Part shown: positions 1 to 12,100 of the stretch, piece by piece | Numbering within the stretch: the stretch's first letter is position 1 | How the letters are laid out: the number at the start of each line of letters is the position of its first letter | NCBI GenBank assembly: GCA_937873695.1 | Contig: CALMYL010000023.1 | Location: 1 to 64,000, forward strand | Source of the DNA: an uncultured Ignavibacteria bacterium | Lineage (GTDB): Bacteria; Bacteroidota; Ignavibacteria; Tepidaquicellales; OLB5 | Direction: 5' to 3' | DNA length: 64,000 nt | Made by a program: the position numbers and the translations under genes | The notes under the pieces: generated by a model | What the model was told of the DNA's origin: nothing | The model's input: the letters and a program-made list of their open reading frames with translations, nothing else | The model's database searches: none

Positions 1-55
<55 letters not shown>

Positions 56-188
56 AGAGATTCGATTTGATCAAACCAAGTTGATTTACGCACACATTAA
101 TTTTTATATAGGTCTTTCTATGAACAAGGGACTAACCTCCCTTGTTCTTGAAGACTGAATATTTTATGAATATTCAACCATGCAAGCA

Positions 189-262
<74 letters not shown>

Positions 263-300
263 CGTTTTTCAAAGCGTTACCCAAAAACGTGCATACATAT

Positions 301-392
301 CCTGATCATTTCAGGAAAGTACGTCCCGCCAAAGGCGGGAAGGTCAATGGTTCTGCCGAAGGCACTCCTTCGGAGAACTCCATTTAGGCCCA
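301..392 (+). pseudogene. Degenerate copy of the 3' half of tRNA-Ile, broken by hairpins
   Basis: From the anticodon loop onward this repeats tRNA-Ile: CCTGAT at 301, then AGGTCAATGGTTC at 340-353, then AACTCCATTTAGGCCCA at 376-392. The flanking CGTTT is also shared with the sequence after the real tRNA. Three small hairpins interrupt the copy: CCTGA/TCAGG just after the start, CCCGCC/GGCGGG near 325-339, and a 22-nt hairpin (CCGAAGG-CACT-CCTTCGG core) at 354-375, inside what would be the T-loop. It cannot fold as a tRNA. It may be a duplication remnant or an integration scar, and could affect spacer processing. Confidence 0.85.
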
Positions 393-418
393 CGTTTATA
401 TTAAACAATTTAATTATT

Positions 419-491
419 GGGGCCATAGCTCAACTGGGAGAGCACCTGCCTTGCAAGCAGGAGGTTATCGGTTCGATCCCGATTGGCTCCA
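419..491 (+). tRNA. tRNA-Ala (anticodon TGC)
   Basis: The acceptor arms GGGGCCA and TGGCTCC pair and include the G3-U70 wobble that identifies tRNA-Ala. The anticodon loop CTTGCAA gives TGC at 452-454, and the T-loop is TTCGATC. CCA is not encoded. It is the second tRNA of the ribosomal spacer. A broken copy of its 3' half follows at 555-617. Confidence 0.96.
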
Positions 492-554
492 CTAGATTAA
501 ATATTAGTCGGTTGAACAATTATGGATAGCTGCAATATTTGAGATCATAATATT

Positions 555-617
555 CCTGCAAGCAGGAGGTTATGGTTTCCCGAAGGGACTCCTTTGGAGC
601 GATCCCGATTGGCTCCA
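555..617 (+). pseudogene. Degenerate copy of the 3' half of tRNA-Ala, broken by a hairpin
   Basis: The copy starts in the anticodon loop (CCTGCAAGCAGG, one T shorter than the tRNA), runs through AGGTTAT and ends CGATCCCGATTGGCTCCA. At 578-599, in the T-loop position, sits a 22-nt insert with a CCGAAGG-GACT-CCTTTGG core. It is nearly identical to the insert in the tRNA-Ile copy and at the same structural site. The remaining spacer, 618-803, shows nothing else recognisable. Confidence 0.85.
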
Positions 618-803
618 CTGGTTTAAATTCAGATCGAAAAAAGTTTTTTGCGTTTTAAATGGAGTAACAGGATTCATTTTCTTTACTTCGCGATAATCCG
701 AAATACAATGAGTATTAGGATAGATTGTTGTTCTTTTAACAAGGTAAGTTTTTCCGTAGATAAACAAGTTTATCGATGCGACATTGGATTAACAAATCCG
801 ATA

Positions 804-830
804 GTTCTATCTGTATCGATAAAGATTTTT

Positions 831-838
<8 letters not shown>
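804..838 (+). other. 23S rRNA processing stem, left arm
   Basis: The stretch containing TTCTATCTG, ATCGATAAA and TTTTTGGTAAA is complementary to 3762-3797 beyond the 23S gene (TTTACC, TTTTTATCGAT, CAGATAGAA). This is the expected long stem bringing the 23S ends together for RNase III processing. It supports the 23S boundaries given here. Confidence 0.8.
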
Positions 839-3769
<2,931 letters not shown>

Positions 3770-3949
3770 ATAAAATTTTTATCGATCAGATAGAATTAGC
3801 ATTGGTAAATTCGCTATATTGTTTCATCAGTTGACGCGCGTCAATTGATTTTTTAAAGCGGGGTTTATTTACAGGAAAAACTTGCCTTTTGATTTTTACA
3901 CTATTGCTGCATTCCGGTTAGACGGACAAGCATTAGATGTATAAGATTT

Positions 3950-4066
3950 TCTGGTGATTATAGAGCGGGGGTCACACCTCTTCCCATCTCGAACAGAGAA
4001 GTTAAGCTCCGCCTCGCCGATGGTACTACTACCGCAGGGTTGTGGGAGAGTAGGTCGTCGCCAGAT
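3950..4066 (+). rRNA. rrf: 5S rRNA
   Basis: The terminal helix TCTGGTGATT / GTCGTCGCCAGA is present, with the conserved CCCATCTCGAACAGAGAAGTTAAGC internal region in between. The length of about 117 nt is normal. It follows 23S after a 180-nt spacer that contains the right arm of the 23S processing stem. Ends are within a few bases. Confidence 0.95.
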
Positions 4067-4074
4067 TTTATTTT

Positions 4075-4112
4075 AAAACCGGTTAACAGAAATGTTGACC
4101 GGTTTTTTTATT
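4075..4112 (+). terminator. Intrinsic terminator of the rRNA operon
   Basis: An inverted repeat (AAAACCGGTTAACA / TGTTGACCGGTTTT) with a short loop is followed by a T run, directly after 5S. Confidence 0.9.
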
Positions 4113-4250
4113 TTCTGTTTTGCCTGCCTTGATCCCGCAAAGCGGGAGGGAGGTCATTCCTTGTTGACCCCTTTGGGGCGGACGCAGGAATCTTAAGAAG
4201 CAAAATCAAAAGCTTTTCACCACAGAGGCACAGAGAGCACAGAGAAAAAC

Positions 4251-4392
4251 AGAAACTTCTATTGCAGGGTTGCGGGAGGGTAGATAGCCTGACTGGGTAG
4301 GCAGCTTGCTGCCTCAGACAGTTCGCCAGTCCGCCCCGGCGGATTATTTTAAACTCCAATTGGATTTATCCGGTTGGAGTTTTCTTATGTAA
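4251..4392. repeat. Probable degenerate 5S 3'-end echo plus second terminator hairpin
   Basis: Bases 4256-4283 match the 5S segment around GCAGGGTTG-GGGAG-GTAG at about 23 of 28 positions by eye. The match is followed by TTCGCCAG and ATTATTTTAAA, like the 5S end and its flank. Two hairpins interrupt it: GGCAG-CTTG-CTGCC near 4310, and TCCGCC-CC-GGCGGA near 4330-4343. The echo ends in a second strong hairpin (AAACTCCAA / TTGGAGTTT, 4350-4384), which probably terminates the converging gene at 4393. Just upstream, 4210-4250 holds a scattered CACAGAGAGCACAGAG-type repeat. Confidence 0.5.
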
Positions 4393-5091
4393 TCAAACTT
4401 TTGCTCGTAAAGCATCCAGGTACTTCTTTATATATTCATCTTTCTTCTTCAGGCGGTACTGCATGATGAAGCGCGGATGCTCTAACGGAATTATGGTTTT
4501 GAATATTTTCTCCTTTTCGTTTATTGCTTTAAGGAATTTGTAATTTGTACCCATTCCCATGCAGTAGCACACTTCATTGCTGAAGCCGAAGGCAAGCTGC
4601 TGACGGATACTTTTTACTATGAACGGATACATTGCCTTATACAGGGCAGGGGAATCGTAGTAATTGTAATTTTTTTCGCGGCCGCCTGATATGCCTGAGC
4701 TGGTGAATCCCAGCGGGCAAATTGAATTGATATAAAATTTTTTGTAGAACTTCTTCACGCCGCCGTAAGCCATGATCATATCATATATAAACACAGAGGA
4801 TAGCTCATGTGAGGAGAATTCGGTAATATTTATGCCGCAGAATTCCTTAAGGCGTTTGGTATCGCTGAAGGGAATGCCGGTTACACCGGCGCCGTGGCGC
4901 CCGGGATTGATGCCGAGTATCATCCGGCGGGGATTGTTATCGCTGTAAAATTTCCCGTAAAATTCTTCCGTGATCTTCATAATTGCGGGATTGTTCCTGA
5001 ATGGGTTCAGCAGTGTTATGCCCGGTGGAAGCTCACCTTTGAATGAAAGAGTTTTATTGAATGATATGATGGAATCGGCTATGGTTTTCAT
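4393..5091 (-). CDS. SMUG2-like uracil-DNA glycosylase family protein (DUF4918)
   Basis: A 232-residue cytoplasmic protein of the uracil-DNA glycosylase superfamily, close to the SMUG2/DUF4918 group found in Bacteroidota. The first catalytic motif is visible as GINPGRHGAGVTGIPFSDT (about residues 59-77), and the second appears as EHPRFIMQY near residues 201-209. The likely role is removing uracil or related damaged bases from DNA. The ATG start is followed by a normal amino end (MKTIADSI). It stands alone, converging on the rRNA operon. Substrate choice cannot be read from sequence. Confidence 0.82.
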   Translation of the reverse strand: MKTIADSIISFNKTLSFKGELPPGITLLNPFRNNPAIMKITEEFYGKFYSDNNPRRMILGINPGRHGAGVTGIPFSDTKRLKEFCGINITEFSSHELSSVFIYDMIMAYGGVKKFYKKFYINSICPLGFTSSGISGGREKNYNYYDSPALYKAMYPFIVKSIRQQLAFGFSNEVCYCMGMGTNYKFLKAINEKEKIFKTIIPLEHPRFIMQYRLKKKDEYIKKYLDALRAKV

Positions 5092-5317
5092 TGGAAAAAA
5101 TAGTTAGTAAGCGGTAAAGATAATTTTTGTAAAGGTAAGATTAAAAGTAAAAAGTAATCACTGATTGAAACACAGGGTGCCATACAAAAAGAGTGTCAGG
5201 TAAATACCCGACATCACATCAAAAACTGTTTTTCGGGCTTTGGCGATAATGTGGGTATTCAAGAACAAGGGGCTGCAGCCCCTTGTTTCTGGTTTTCCAT
5301 CACGTCCTGAATGCTCC

Positions 5318-5494
5318 GTTACTTTCTTTTGAGCGATCAAAAGAAAGTAACCAAAGAAAAATCGCCCGCTTTCGAAAAATTGTCTAAAATTATTCTCGCT
5401 TCGCTGCAGGAAAAGAACTCATCCCGCTTACAGCGGGATTCAAACAGCTTTTCCTGCTACGCTTGCTCGAATAGTTTCTTCACGCCAATTTTTC
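5318..5494 (+). repeat. Long structured palindromic repeat, copy A1
   Basis: The head is a perfect 34-nt hairpin (GTTACTTTCTTTTGA, loop GCGA, then its complement). It is followed by CAAAGAAAAATCGCC, whose ATCGC (5361-5365) can pair with loop bases GCGAT (5333-5337). Two long imperfectly complementary arms follow (5375-5415 and 5448-5493) around a small hairpin ATCCCGC/GCGGGAT. The tail to about 5600 (TTTTTCACAGGGCGG, CTTTGAGACTTTGAG) resembles the tail of copy A2. An 87-codon reading frame across it is considered a by-product. Related copies are at 6088, 28099, 47804 and 63897, with a half copy at 43824. Confidence 0.8.
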
Positions 5495-5718
5495 TGAGGC
5501 GGGAAAGAAGATTTGATTTACTTACGCTGTTTTTCACAGGGCGGTTTAGAAGCAAAAGCTTTGTGCTCCTTTGAGACTTTGAGCTTTTGTGGCTATTTTT
5601 GTTCTAAAGAGCCGGGCTAATCATTTATGCAGGGCAGTGATTAAACCTTTTGCCGGAATAACTGTCATATATATTGAAAAGAGCAATAAACCGCATCAAT
5701 AAAATTAAAGGTATAATT

Positions 5719-6006
5719 ATGAAAAACTTAGGAATCAAACTCATCGCACTGCTCTTTGCCGCAACGTCCATATCCACCACACTTGTAACAGCAGCAGAAA
5801 TGAATCTTGCCGGAAACGGCGACCCGCTGAAGGCTTGCACGGGTAACCAGGATAGAAAACGTGACAGGCTTCAGCAAAAAGACCCGAACTGCGTCCCCAA
5901 GAAAGACGGAACAGGTAAGAAGAATAAAAAAGGCAACAAGAACAAAAAGAGTCAGAAGAAGATGAACAAAAAAGGAAACGGCAACAAACAGGGTAAAGGA
6001 AGATAA
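5719..6006 (+). CDS. Small secreted lysine-rich protein
   Basis: A 95-residue protein with a clear signal peptide (MKNLGIKLIALLFAATSIS, cleavage probably near TAAE), two cysteines in the mature part, and a very basic tail made almost only of K, N, G and Q. The inner ATG at 5719 is preferred over the one at 5674 because it places the signal peptide at the amino end. No family is recognised. The tail could bind nucleic acid, phosphate or acidic polymers, but this is only inference from charge. A terminator follows directly. Confidence 0.65.
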   Translation: MKNLGIKLIALLFAATSISTTLVTAAEMNLAGNGDPLKACTGNQDRKRDRLQQKDPNCVPKKDGTGKKNKKGNKNKKSQKKMNKKGNGNKQGKGR

Positions 6007-6033
6007 AATTCATTAAGCATTGAGTTTAACAAT

Positions 6034-6062
6034 GAAGCCGGCCAAATGCCGGCTTTTTTGTT
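6034..6062 (+). terminator. Intrinsic terminator
   Basis: AAGCCGGC-CAAAT-GCCGGCTT followed by a T run, 30 nt after the lysine-rich protein gene. Confidence 0.85.
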
Positions 6063-6087
6063 TTGAGGTGATTTTCCGGTACTTTCT

Positions 6088-6263
6088 GTTACTTTCTTTT
6101 GAGCGATCAAAAGAAAGTAACCAAAGAAAAATCGCCGGCGGATGAAAAACAGCTAAAACGTTTCGAACGCCTTAGCTGCAAAAAATAACTCCCCGCCTTA
6201 GGCGGGTCAAACAGATTTTTTGCTTTTTAAATGCGTTCTCACGTTTTTATACGCTGTTTTTCA
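6088..6263 (+). repeat. Long structured palindromic repeat, copy A2
   Basis: It has the same head as the copy at 5318 but a different arm pair. The left arm (GAAAAACAGC, AAACGTTTCGAACGC, GCAAAAAAT, about 6143-6187) pairs with a right arm reading ATTTTTTGC, GCGTTCTCACGTTT, GCTGTTTTTC (about 6214-6262). The central hairpin is CCCGCC-TTA-GGCGGG. The trailing sequence to 6330 (GGCCGG, CTCTTTGAGTCTTTGAG) matches the tail of the 5318 copy. The remaining 6331-6511 shows nothing recognisable. Confidence 0.8.
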
Positions 6264-6511
6264 TAGGCCGGTTTGAAAGCAATTATTTTGCTTCTCTTTG
6301 AGTCTTTGAGCCTTAGTGGTGATCCTTTGTTTTGATTTTTCTTTTTAGAAGATGAACCCCATTTTAGAATTTATCAAAACTGAAAAAGAATCTTTGATTG
6401 CCGACAATTTTCTGAATTCAATCGCCTAAAATTCATAGGCTTGAAATAATTTGAATAAACCGCTATGTTTGGCAAATAAGCAGTCCACTTCCAATAAATA
6501 TTAAAATAAAA

Positions 6512-6937
6512 ATGAAAATTAACTATAAATTATCTCTGTTGATCCTGTTGTTTGGGGTTGTAGTTTTTAGTTCAAATTCTGTGTTCGCGCAGGGGCAGCG
6601 CAACGATACGCTCTATTTCTGCGAAGAGTATAAAGACAGCAAGGAAATTGGCAACAGCAGCGAGTTTTATCTTCCCGAAAAGGGAGGCACGATAACCGTG
6701 ATGCTTCGCACCAAAAAACCGGTTGGCGTGGTGAGTATCAGCATATTGATCGAAAGGGATGTAGCGGGAATAAGGAGTAAAGTATCAAGTGAACCGTTTG
6801 ATGTACAGGCATCCTGGGATTATATTTTCTTTGCGGATATATTCTTCCCTGAGCCGGGCAAGTATAAAGTGAGCGCAGTTAAGAAAAACGGTGACGCTAT
6901 TGCTTCGGGATATGTGCGAATGCTTAAGGATAAATAA
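6512..6937 (+). CDS. Secreted protein of unknown function
   Basis: A 141-residue protein with an amino-terminal signal peptide (hydrophobic LSLLILLFGVVVFSS, cleavage after VFAQ). The mature part is rich in alternating hydrophobic residues, suggesting a single beta-sandwich domain, and ends AIASGYVRMLKDK. No T9SS tail or lipobox is present, so it is probably periplasmic. The family is not recognised. It is monocistronic, with its own terminator 40 nt downstream. Confidence 0.7.
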   Translation: MKINYKLSLLILLFGVVVFSSNSVFAQGQRNDTLYFCEEYKDSKEIGNSSEFYLPEKGGTITVMLRTKKPVGVVSISILIERDVAGIRSKVSSEPFDVQASWDYIFFADIFFPEPGKYKVSAVKKNGDAIASGYVRMLKDK

Positions 6938-6976
6938 GCAGCCATAAAATAAGTTTTACGAAAACCGCATTATACA

Positions 6977-7009
6977 GGCGGCGGGCTTTTGCGGCCGCCG
7001 CCTTTTTTT
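6977..7009 (+). terminator. Intrinsic terminator
   Basis: A GC-rich stem GGCGGC / GCCGCC with an internal GC-rich loop, followed by seven T. Confidence 0.85.
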
Positions 7010-7113
7010 AACTTAGCATACGCTGAGAAAACAGCTGCTTACCGGGGAGTAATTCCCGGGCCCGGTGAAAAACAAATGCCGGTATTTTTCCATACAAATT
7101 CATGTTTATTAGA

Positions 7114-7144
7114 TTGGCGGAAGATATTTCTTTAAGTATCTTTG
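7114..7144 (+). promoter_or_regulatory. Bacteroidota-type promoter
   Basis: A -33 TTG at 7114-7116 is followed after 20 nt by TATCTTTG (7137-7144), matching the TAnnTTTG -7 consensus of this phylum. It lies 31 nt before the start codon of the gene at 7176. Confidence 0.65.
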
Positions 7145-7175
7145 TATAACTAAAACTATAAATTTACAATAAAAT

Positions 7176-8834
7176 ATGAAAAGAAGTACATTTTTACTGG
7201 TAATTACTCTGTTTTGCTTTGGTTATGCAGTTAATTCACAGACTATCAATCAGAAGCTGATAACCGGCATAACTGCTGTTAACGGGCAGGTTGATGCTTA
7301 TTCACTTAAATATGATGCACCAACAGGCGGGTGGGCTTATGCAGCGTATGATACCACAACCACAAAGTTCACTATAATTACTCCACGTGGCAGTTCAAAG
7401 CCGTTCAATTATGCGATGACCTACAACGCGGTTTTTGATCATGAAGGAAATTCTTACATGATTGGGAGCGAAAATATCTCAGATACTGTTTACAGATATT
7501 CAGTTCTTAAGAACAATGAAATTATAGCTGAATATGATTACGTGGCCGACGGATGGGTGATAAGAGATAACGTTCTTTATTATGCCGCAAAAGAAGGCGA
7601 CAAAAATTATATGGTGCAGTATAATACTAAAACAGGCGAGCTTACCAAAAGCAAAGCATATGATGATATAAGGCTTGCTTATACGCCTGACGGCTATTCA
7701 GAAGGTGAACCGGTTGGCTATGTCGGGTTCACAAAAAGCGGAAGCGTATATTATATTGCAACACTTGCAAATGAAACATTCCTGGTGATAGGCGATACTG
7801 AACAGAAACATTACAGTGATATTACCTGGTATGACCTGAAGTTCAACCAGCAGGGTGAACCGTGTTACATTGCTAAATCACAGGGCAGGTTTTACGAAGA
7901 AAGAGGGAACACTTTTGTAGTAAGAGGCGATAAAGAGTATAAACAATTTGACTGGATATACGGTCCGATTGATTTTGACAGTGACGGCAACCCAATGTAT
8001 GTAGGCCAGGATTCAGCAGGTGATTACAAATACCGCTCAACATTAATGCGCGGCGGCGATGCAATAAATACAGTGGAAGGAAGTATTTATAATTACGCAT
8101 TTACTCCACAAGGGAAGCTTTATTATATAATCTCAAGTGAGAAACCCGGTAAAGACGGCTCGACAGTGTGGAGCAGCAGTCTTGTAATTGACGGCAAAAA
8201 GGGGAAAGAGTATTCTTCAATAACCAGCCCTGTTTTCGGTCCCAAAGGCGAGCTTATGTTTGCCGCTTCGGATAAGAATAATAAATATTTTGTTGTTTAC
8301 AACAACGAAGTTATTTCAGGGTTATACGATTACATAAGCGAAGCCAGGTTTATGCCAAACGGAAAGATTGTTTATATAGGCGTGAAGTACGGCAATTACG
8401 ATAAAAATATCCCCGATAAGAGCTATGTGATAATTGATGATGAGGAATTCGGTCCGTACAATACTGTTAACACCGCTGACTGGAAGAGCAACTCAATTAT
8501 ACTTACCGAAGGCAAAAGCGGTTACGCTTACATGGCAGGCGAGCTTGTTGATAAAAAAAATTACACATACCTTTACAAGGTATATACCAATAAAGGAGAA
8601 AGCAAAGAATTTGATAATATTATAGACCTGAAATATGTGAACGGTAAATTAACTTACTTTGCAGGCAGCATGAAAGATAAAGGGTCTTATATTTATGAAT
8701 ACTCGCTTTATGTAAATGACAAAAAGCTTGGCGATACTTATACCGGTTATACCGATGCTGTTGTGAAAGACGGTGTTCTTTCATTTATAGCCTCAAAGGG
8801 TAATGACCTGTATTATGTTGAAGCAAGGCCGTAA
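7176..8834 (+). CDS. Secreted repeat-rich (WD40/beta-propeller-like) protein, unknown function
   Basis: A 552-residue exported protein with a signal peptide (MKRSTFLLVITLFCFGYAVNS, cleavage near SQT). The mature part has recurring blades of the form 'G.. YYIA ... V..GD.. Y..I', such as GSVYYIATLA, GKLYYIISSE and GELMFAASDK. This suggests a beta-propeller related to TolB/WD40-like PD40 proteins. There is no T9SS carboxyl tail, so a periplasmic location is likely. The exact family is not recognised. The ATG lies 31 nt after a good promoter. Confidence 0.7.
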   Translation: MKRSTFLLVITLFCFGYAVNSQTINQKLITGITAVNGQVDAYSLKYDAPTGGWAYAAYDTTTTKFTIITPRGSSKPFNYAMTYNAVFDHEGNSYMIGSENISDTVYRYSVLKNNEIIAEYDYVADGWVIRDNVLYYAAKEGDKNYMVQYNTKTGELTKSKAYDDIRLAYTPDGYSEGEPVGYVGFTKSGSVYYIATLANETFLVIGDTEQKHYSDITWYDLKFNQQGEPCYIAKSQGRFYEERGNTFVVRGDKEYKQFDWIYGPIDFDSDGNPMYVGQDSAGDYKYRSTLMRGGDAINTVEGSIYNYAFTPQGKLYYIISSEKPGKDGSTVWSSSLVIDGKKGKEYSSITSPVFGPKGELMFAASDKNNKYFVVYNNEVISGLYDYISEARFMPNGKIVYIGVKYGNYDKNIPDKSYVIIDDEEFGPYNTVNTADWKSNSIILTEGKSGYAYMAGELVDKKNYTYLYKVYTNKGESKEFDNIIDLKYVNGKLTYFAGSMKDKGSYIYEYSLYVNDKKLGDTYTGYTDAVVKDGVLSFIASKGNDLYYVEARP

Positions 8835-8842
8835 CTTTTAAG

Positions 8843-8931
8843 GCAAAAGTGATCCCGCCGGCGAATCACCAAAGGTGATTCTTGCGGGACTTCGACTCAC
8901 ACCGGCGCGTGAGGCTTGAACGCAAAAGTGA
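8843..8931. repeat. Nested palindromes between GCAAAAGTGA direct repeats
   Basis: Identical 10-mers GCAAAAGTGA (8843-8852 and 8922-8931) bracket a nested hairpin CCCGC-CGGCG-AATCACC / GGTGATT-CTTGCGGG and a second palindrome ACTCAC/GTGAGG with ACCGGCGCG in between. The flanking 10-mers could be a target duplication. However, AAAAGTGAAAAG-like low-complexity text is common here (again at 8937), so this is uncertain. Confidence 0.45.
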
Positions 8932-8997
8932 AAAGACAAAAGTGAAAAAGTAATGAGCTCTAACACATAGAATTAAAAGAACTGATATTTTTATAAA

Positions 8998-9023
8998 AGA
9001 CGGGTTTAGACCCGTCTTTTTTT
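8998..9023 (+). terminator. Intrinsic terminator
   Basis: AGACGGGT-TTAG-ACCCGTCT followed by a T run. It probably ends the transcript of the 7176-8834 gene. Confidence 0.85.
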
Positions 9024-9171
9024 ATTCAAAACCTCAATTTTGCGCACAATTTAGCACCCTAGCGATAAATATCATAAAATTGTCTGACTCCACTCATTTT
9101 GTATGATGTTGTGATTTGTTAATTTGTAACCGTATTTTCCCGAAATAGCGGGTAAACTTTTATGGGGATTA

Positions 9172-12100
9172 ATGAATAATACTAATAAGTTTCTTAATAC
9201 CGACCCTTTCAGACATTTATTAAAGATAAGTTTAATCTATTTTTTTGTAAGTACTGCATGGATAGTGGTTTCAGATCTGATAAATGCAGCATATCAGCAT
9301 TATGGGTATGAACATTACCTTATTGAGATAAGTAAGGGTATGTTATTCGTAACTGTAACATCGGCGCTTATATTTTTTTTGTTGAAAAAATATTTTTTTG
9401 CGCTGCATAAAAACAGCCATGCACTAATTGAGCGTGAATCGGAATACAGATCATTGACCGAGCGGCTGAGCGTAGGAATTATAAGGGGTACCCCGGACGG
9501 GAAGTATATGTTAATGAACAATGCCGCAAGAAACATACTGAAGGACTACCTTAAGATAAAACCCGGAGAAGATATAGCCGGGTTAAGACCGGAGGATATC
9601 TATTCTGACCAGGAACTGGTTGAACGGGTTAAAAAGACAATAAACTTTATTTCTGAAACCGGTGAGGGCATAGTAAAGAAAGCGGCATACGGAGACAGGT
9701 ATCTGCAGGTGCATTCATATCCTGAGCTGAATGATAAAGGTGAATTTGTTTCGTTGCTTTCAATACTCACCGATGAAACTGAAATAACAAGAAGCCTTCA
9801 CAAGCTGGAAGAATCAGAAAAATTCAACAGTCATCTGGTGAATTCAAGTCACGTGGTGGTGTATATATATGACCTTAAGAAGAGAAGGCAGGTATATGCT
9901 AACAAAGCACTTGAACGGATACTGGGTTACAGGCTGGAAGAGTTCAACGATCCCGGTATCAGTATCATTGAAGACCTGATGCACCCTGAAGACGCACAAA
10001 GAATGTTTGAGTATTTACAGTCCCAGGTAATGCATCTTAAAGACGGTGAAGCTGCTGAGTTTGAATACAGAATGAAGCATAAGCTTGGGCATTATTGCTG
10101 GTTTAAGAGCCACGATTGTATTTTCAAGAGAGATGAAAGCGGTCTGCCGCTTGAAATTCTTGGCAGTGCAATTGATATTACAGATCTTAAAAAAACACAG
10201 GATGAATTAAAACAGAAAACAGATTACCTGAAGACCGTTATTGAGGCATCACCTATGGGAATCTTTGATCTTGATACTGAAGGAAGGATCATAAGTATAT
10301 GGAATAAAGCATCCGAGGACATGTTCGGATGGAGCGCCGCGGAGACATTGGGTAAAATTCTGCCGGTAGTCCCCCCTGAAAAGATGCACGAGCTGCAGGA
10401 GAATATCAGGCTTAACCAGGAAAAGAAGTTTATTGAAGGCAAAGAACTGACGAGAAGAAAAAAATCCGGTGAAGATATAAACATAAAAATTTATTCCCGG
10501 CCCGTAATAAATAAAGATGGCAAAGTGGAAGCCATACTTGCTTATAACGAGGATGTGACCCTTAAGAAGCAATATGATGAAGAAATAAAAAGGAATAATG
10601 AATATCTTAAAGTGCTTTATAACGCAGGAATAGAAGCCAACAGCACACTTGATCTTCAGGAATTGTACAATAAGAATTTTACACTGCTTCAAAAAATTGT
10701 TGCTGCAGACTGCATCATTTTAACATCCATTTCTGAAGACAGGAAATTTATCAATTGTGAGGGGCTGCAGATCAAAGGAGACCGGCTGGACCCGGATTCC
10801 TTCCCGGTAATAAAGTTTGATGAAACCAGCGGCGGCCCGCAGACACATGCTATAAAAACAGGCCGGCCGTTTATTGTGCATGATTACGAAGACTGGATGA
10901 ACAGATCCAAAACGCTGATGTACCTGGATACCGATGGCGTTCAGCACTCACCTGAAGAAAGAAGCAGTATGGATTACCAGCCGCCGCGCTCTGCGATAAT
11001 AATTCCGCTTAAATATGACGAAAGAGTTTACGGAGTCCTTCAGCTGCAGAGCTTCCGCAAAGGAGTTTTTTCTGATTCAGACCTGCATAAATTAGAGCCA
11101 TTTGCCGTGCTGTTTGCTTTGGCAATGCAGCGCGCAATGCTGAACAGGAAAATTCAGCTTGAATTTGCTGAAAAAGAGGCAGCTTTTGAACAGGTAAGAA
11201 AATTTTCAAAAGGTATTGAGCAAAGCCCGAACAGTATTGTAATAACTAATTCAAATTATGAAATAGAATATGTTAACCCCTACTTTACAGAATTGACAGG
11301 TTATAATGCCGATGAAGTGATAGGTAAGAATCCGGGAATACTAAAATCAGGGCAAACAAAAAAGGAAATATATGAAAAGTTGTGGAGCACACTTGATGCT
11401 GGTGAGGTATGGCATGGCGAATTCCTTAATATGAAAAAGAACGGTGAGCTTTACTGGGAGTCGGCATCTATAGGGCCCATAACGGATGAAAACGGTACCG
11501 TAACGCATTACATAGCCATTAAGCAGGATATAACCGAAAAGAAAAAGAAAGATAAAGAGCTTAAAGATTCGCTGGAAGAAAAGGAAGTAATGCTTAAGGA
11601 AATTCACCACAGGGTTAAGAACAATCTGCAGGTTATTTCAAGTTTGCTTAACATGCAGGTAGAGCAGTACCGGCACCCCGAAGCTATAGAAGCGATAAAT
11701 TCCAGCCGTAACCGCGTAAAAGCTATGGCGCTTGTACATGAAAACCTGTATCAAAGCAGCAGCATCGGGAAGACATCGCTGAAGGAATACATGTTCATGC
11801 TGGCAAAGAACATATACTCATCTTATGGCGTAACATTTGAAAGGGTAAAGTTTACCTGTGAAACATACGGAATTGAATTCGGGCTGGATACAATTATACC
11901 GATTGGCTTAATACTGAATGAAGGAATATCCAACTCACTTAAACACGGATTCCCCGGAAATGCCGCGGGCGAAATAAAAGTAACGCTGCAGTACTGCGAT
12001 GGCGGCGATCATGATATAAGCGGTAACGATAAGCCAAATACCTGTTACAGGCTTACCATAAAAGATAACGGCAAGGGACTTCCCGAAAACTTTGATCCGG

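Noticed and set aside
301-392. Attachment site of an integrated island at tRNA-Ile
   Set aside because: The repeat is only 38 bp from the tRNA and no integrase or cargo lies between or nearby, so a present-day island is excluded; an old scar remains possible.
5311-5574. 87-codon frame with YFLLSDQKKVTKEKS-like product
   Set aside because: It is the translation of a long structured repeat; similar frames appear at other copies and break freely.
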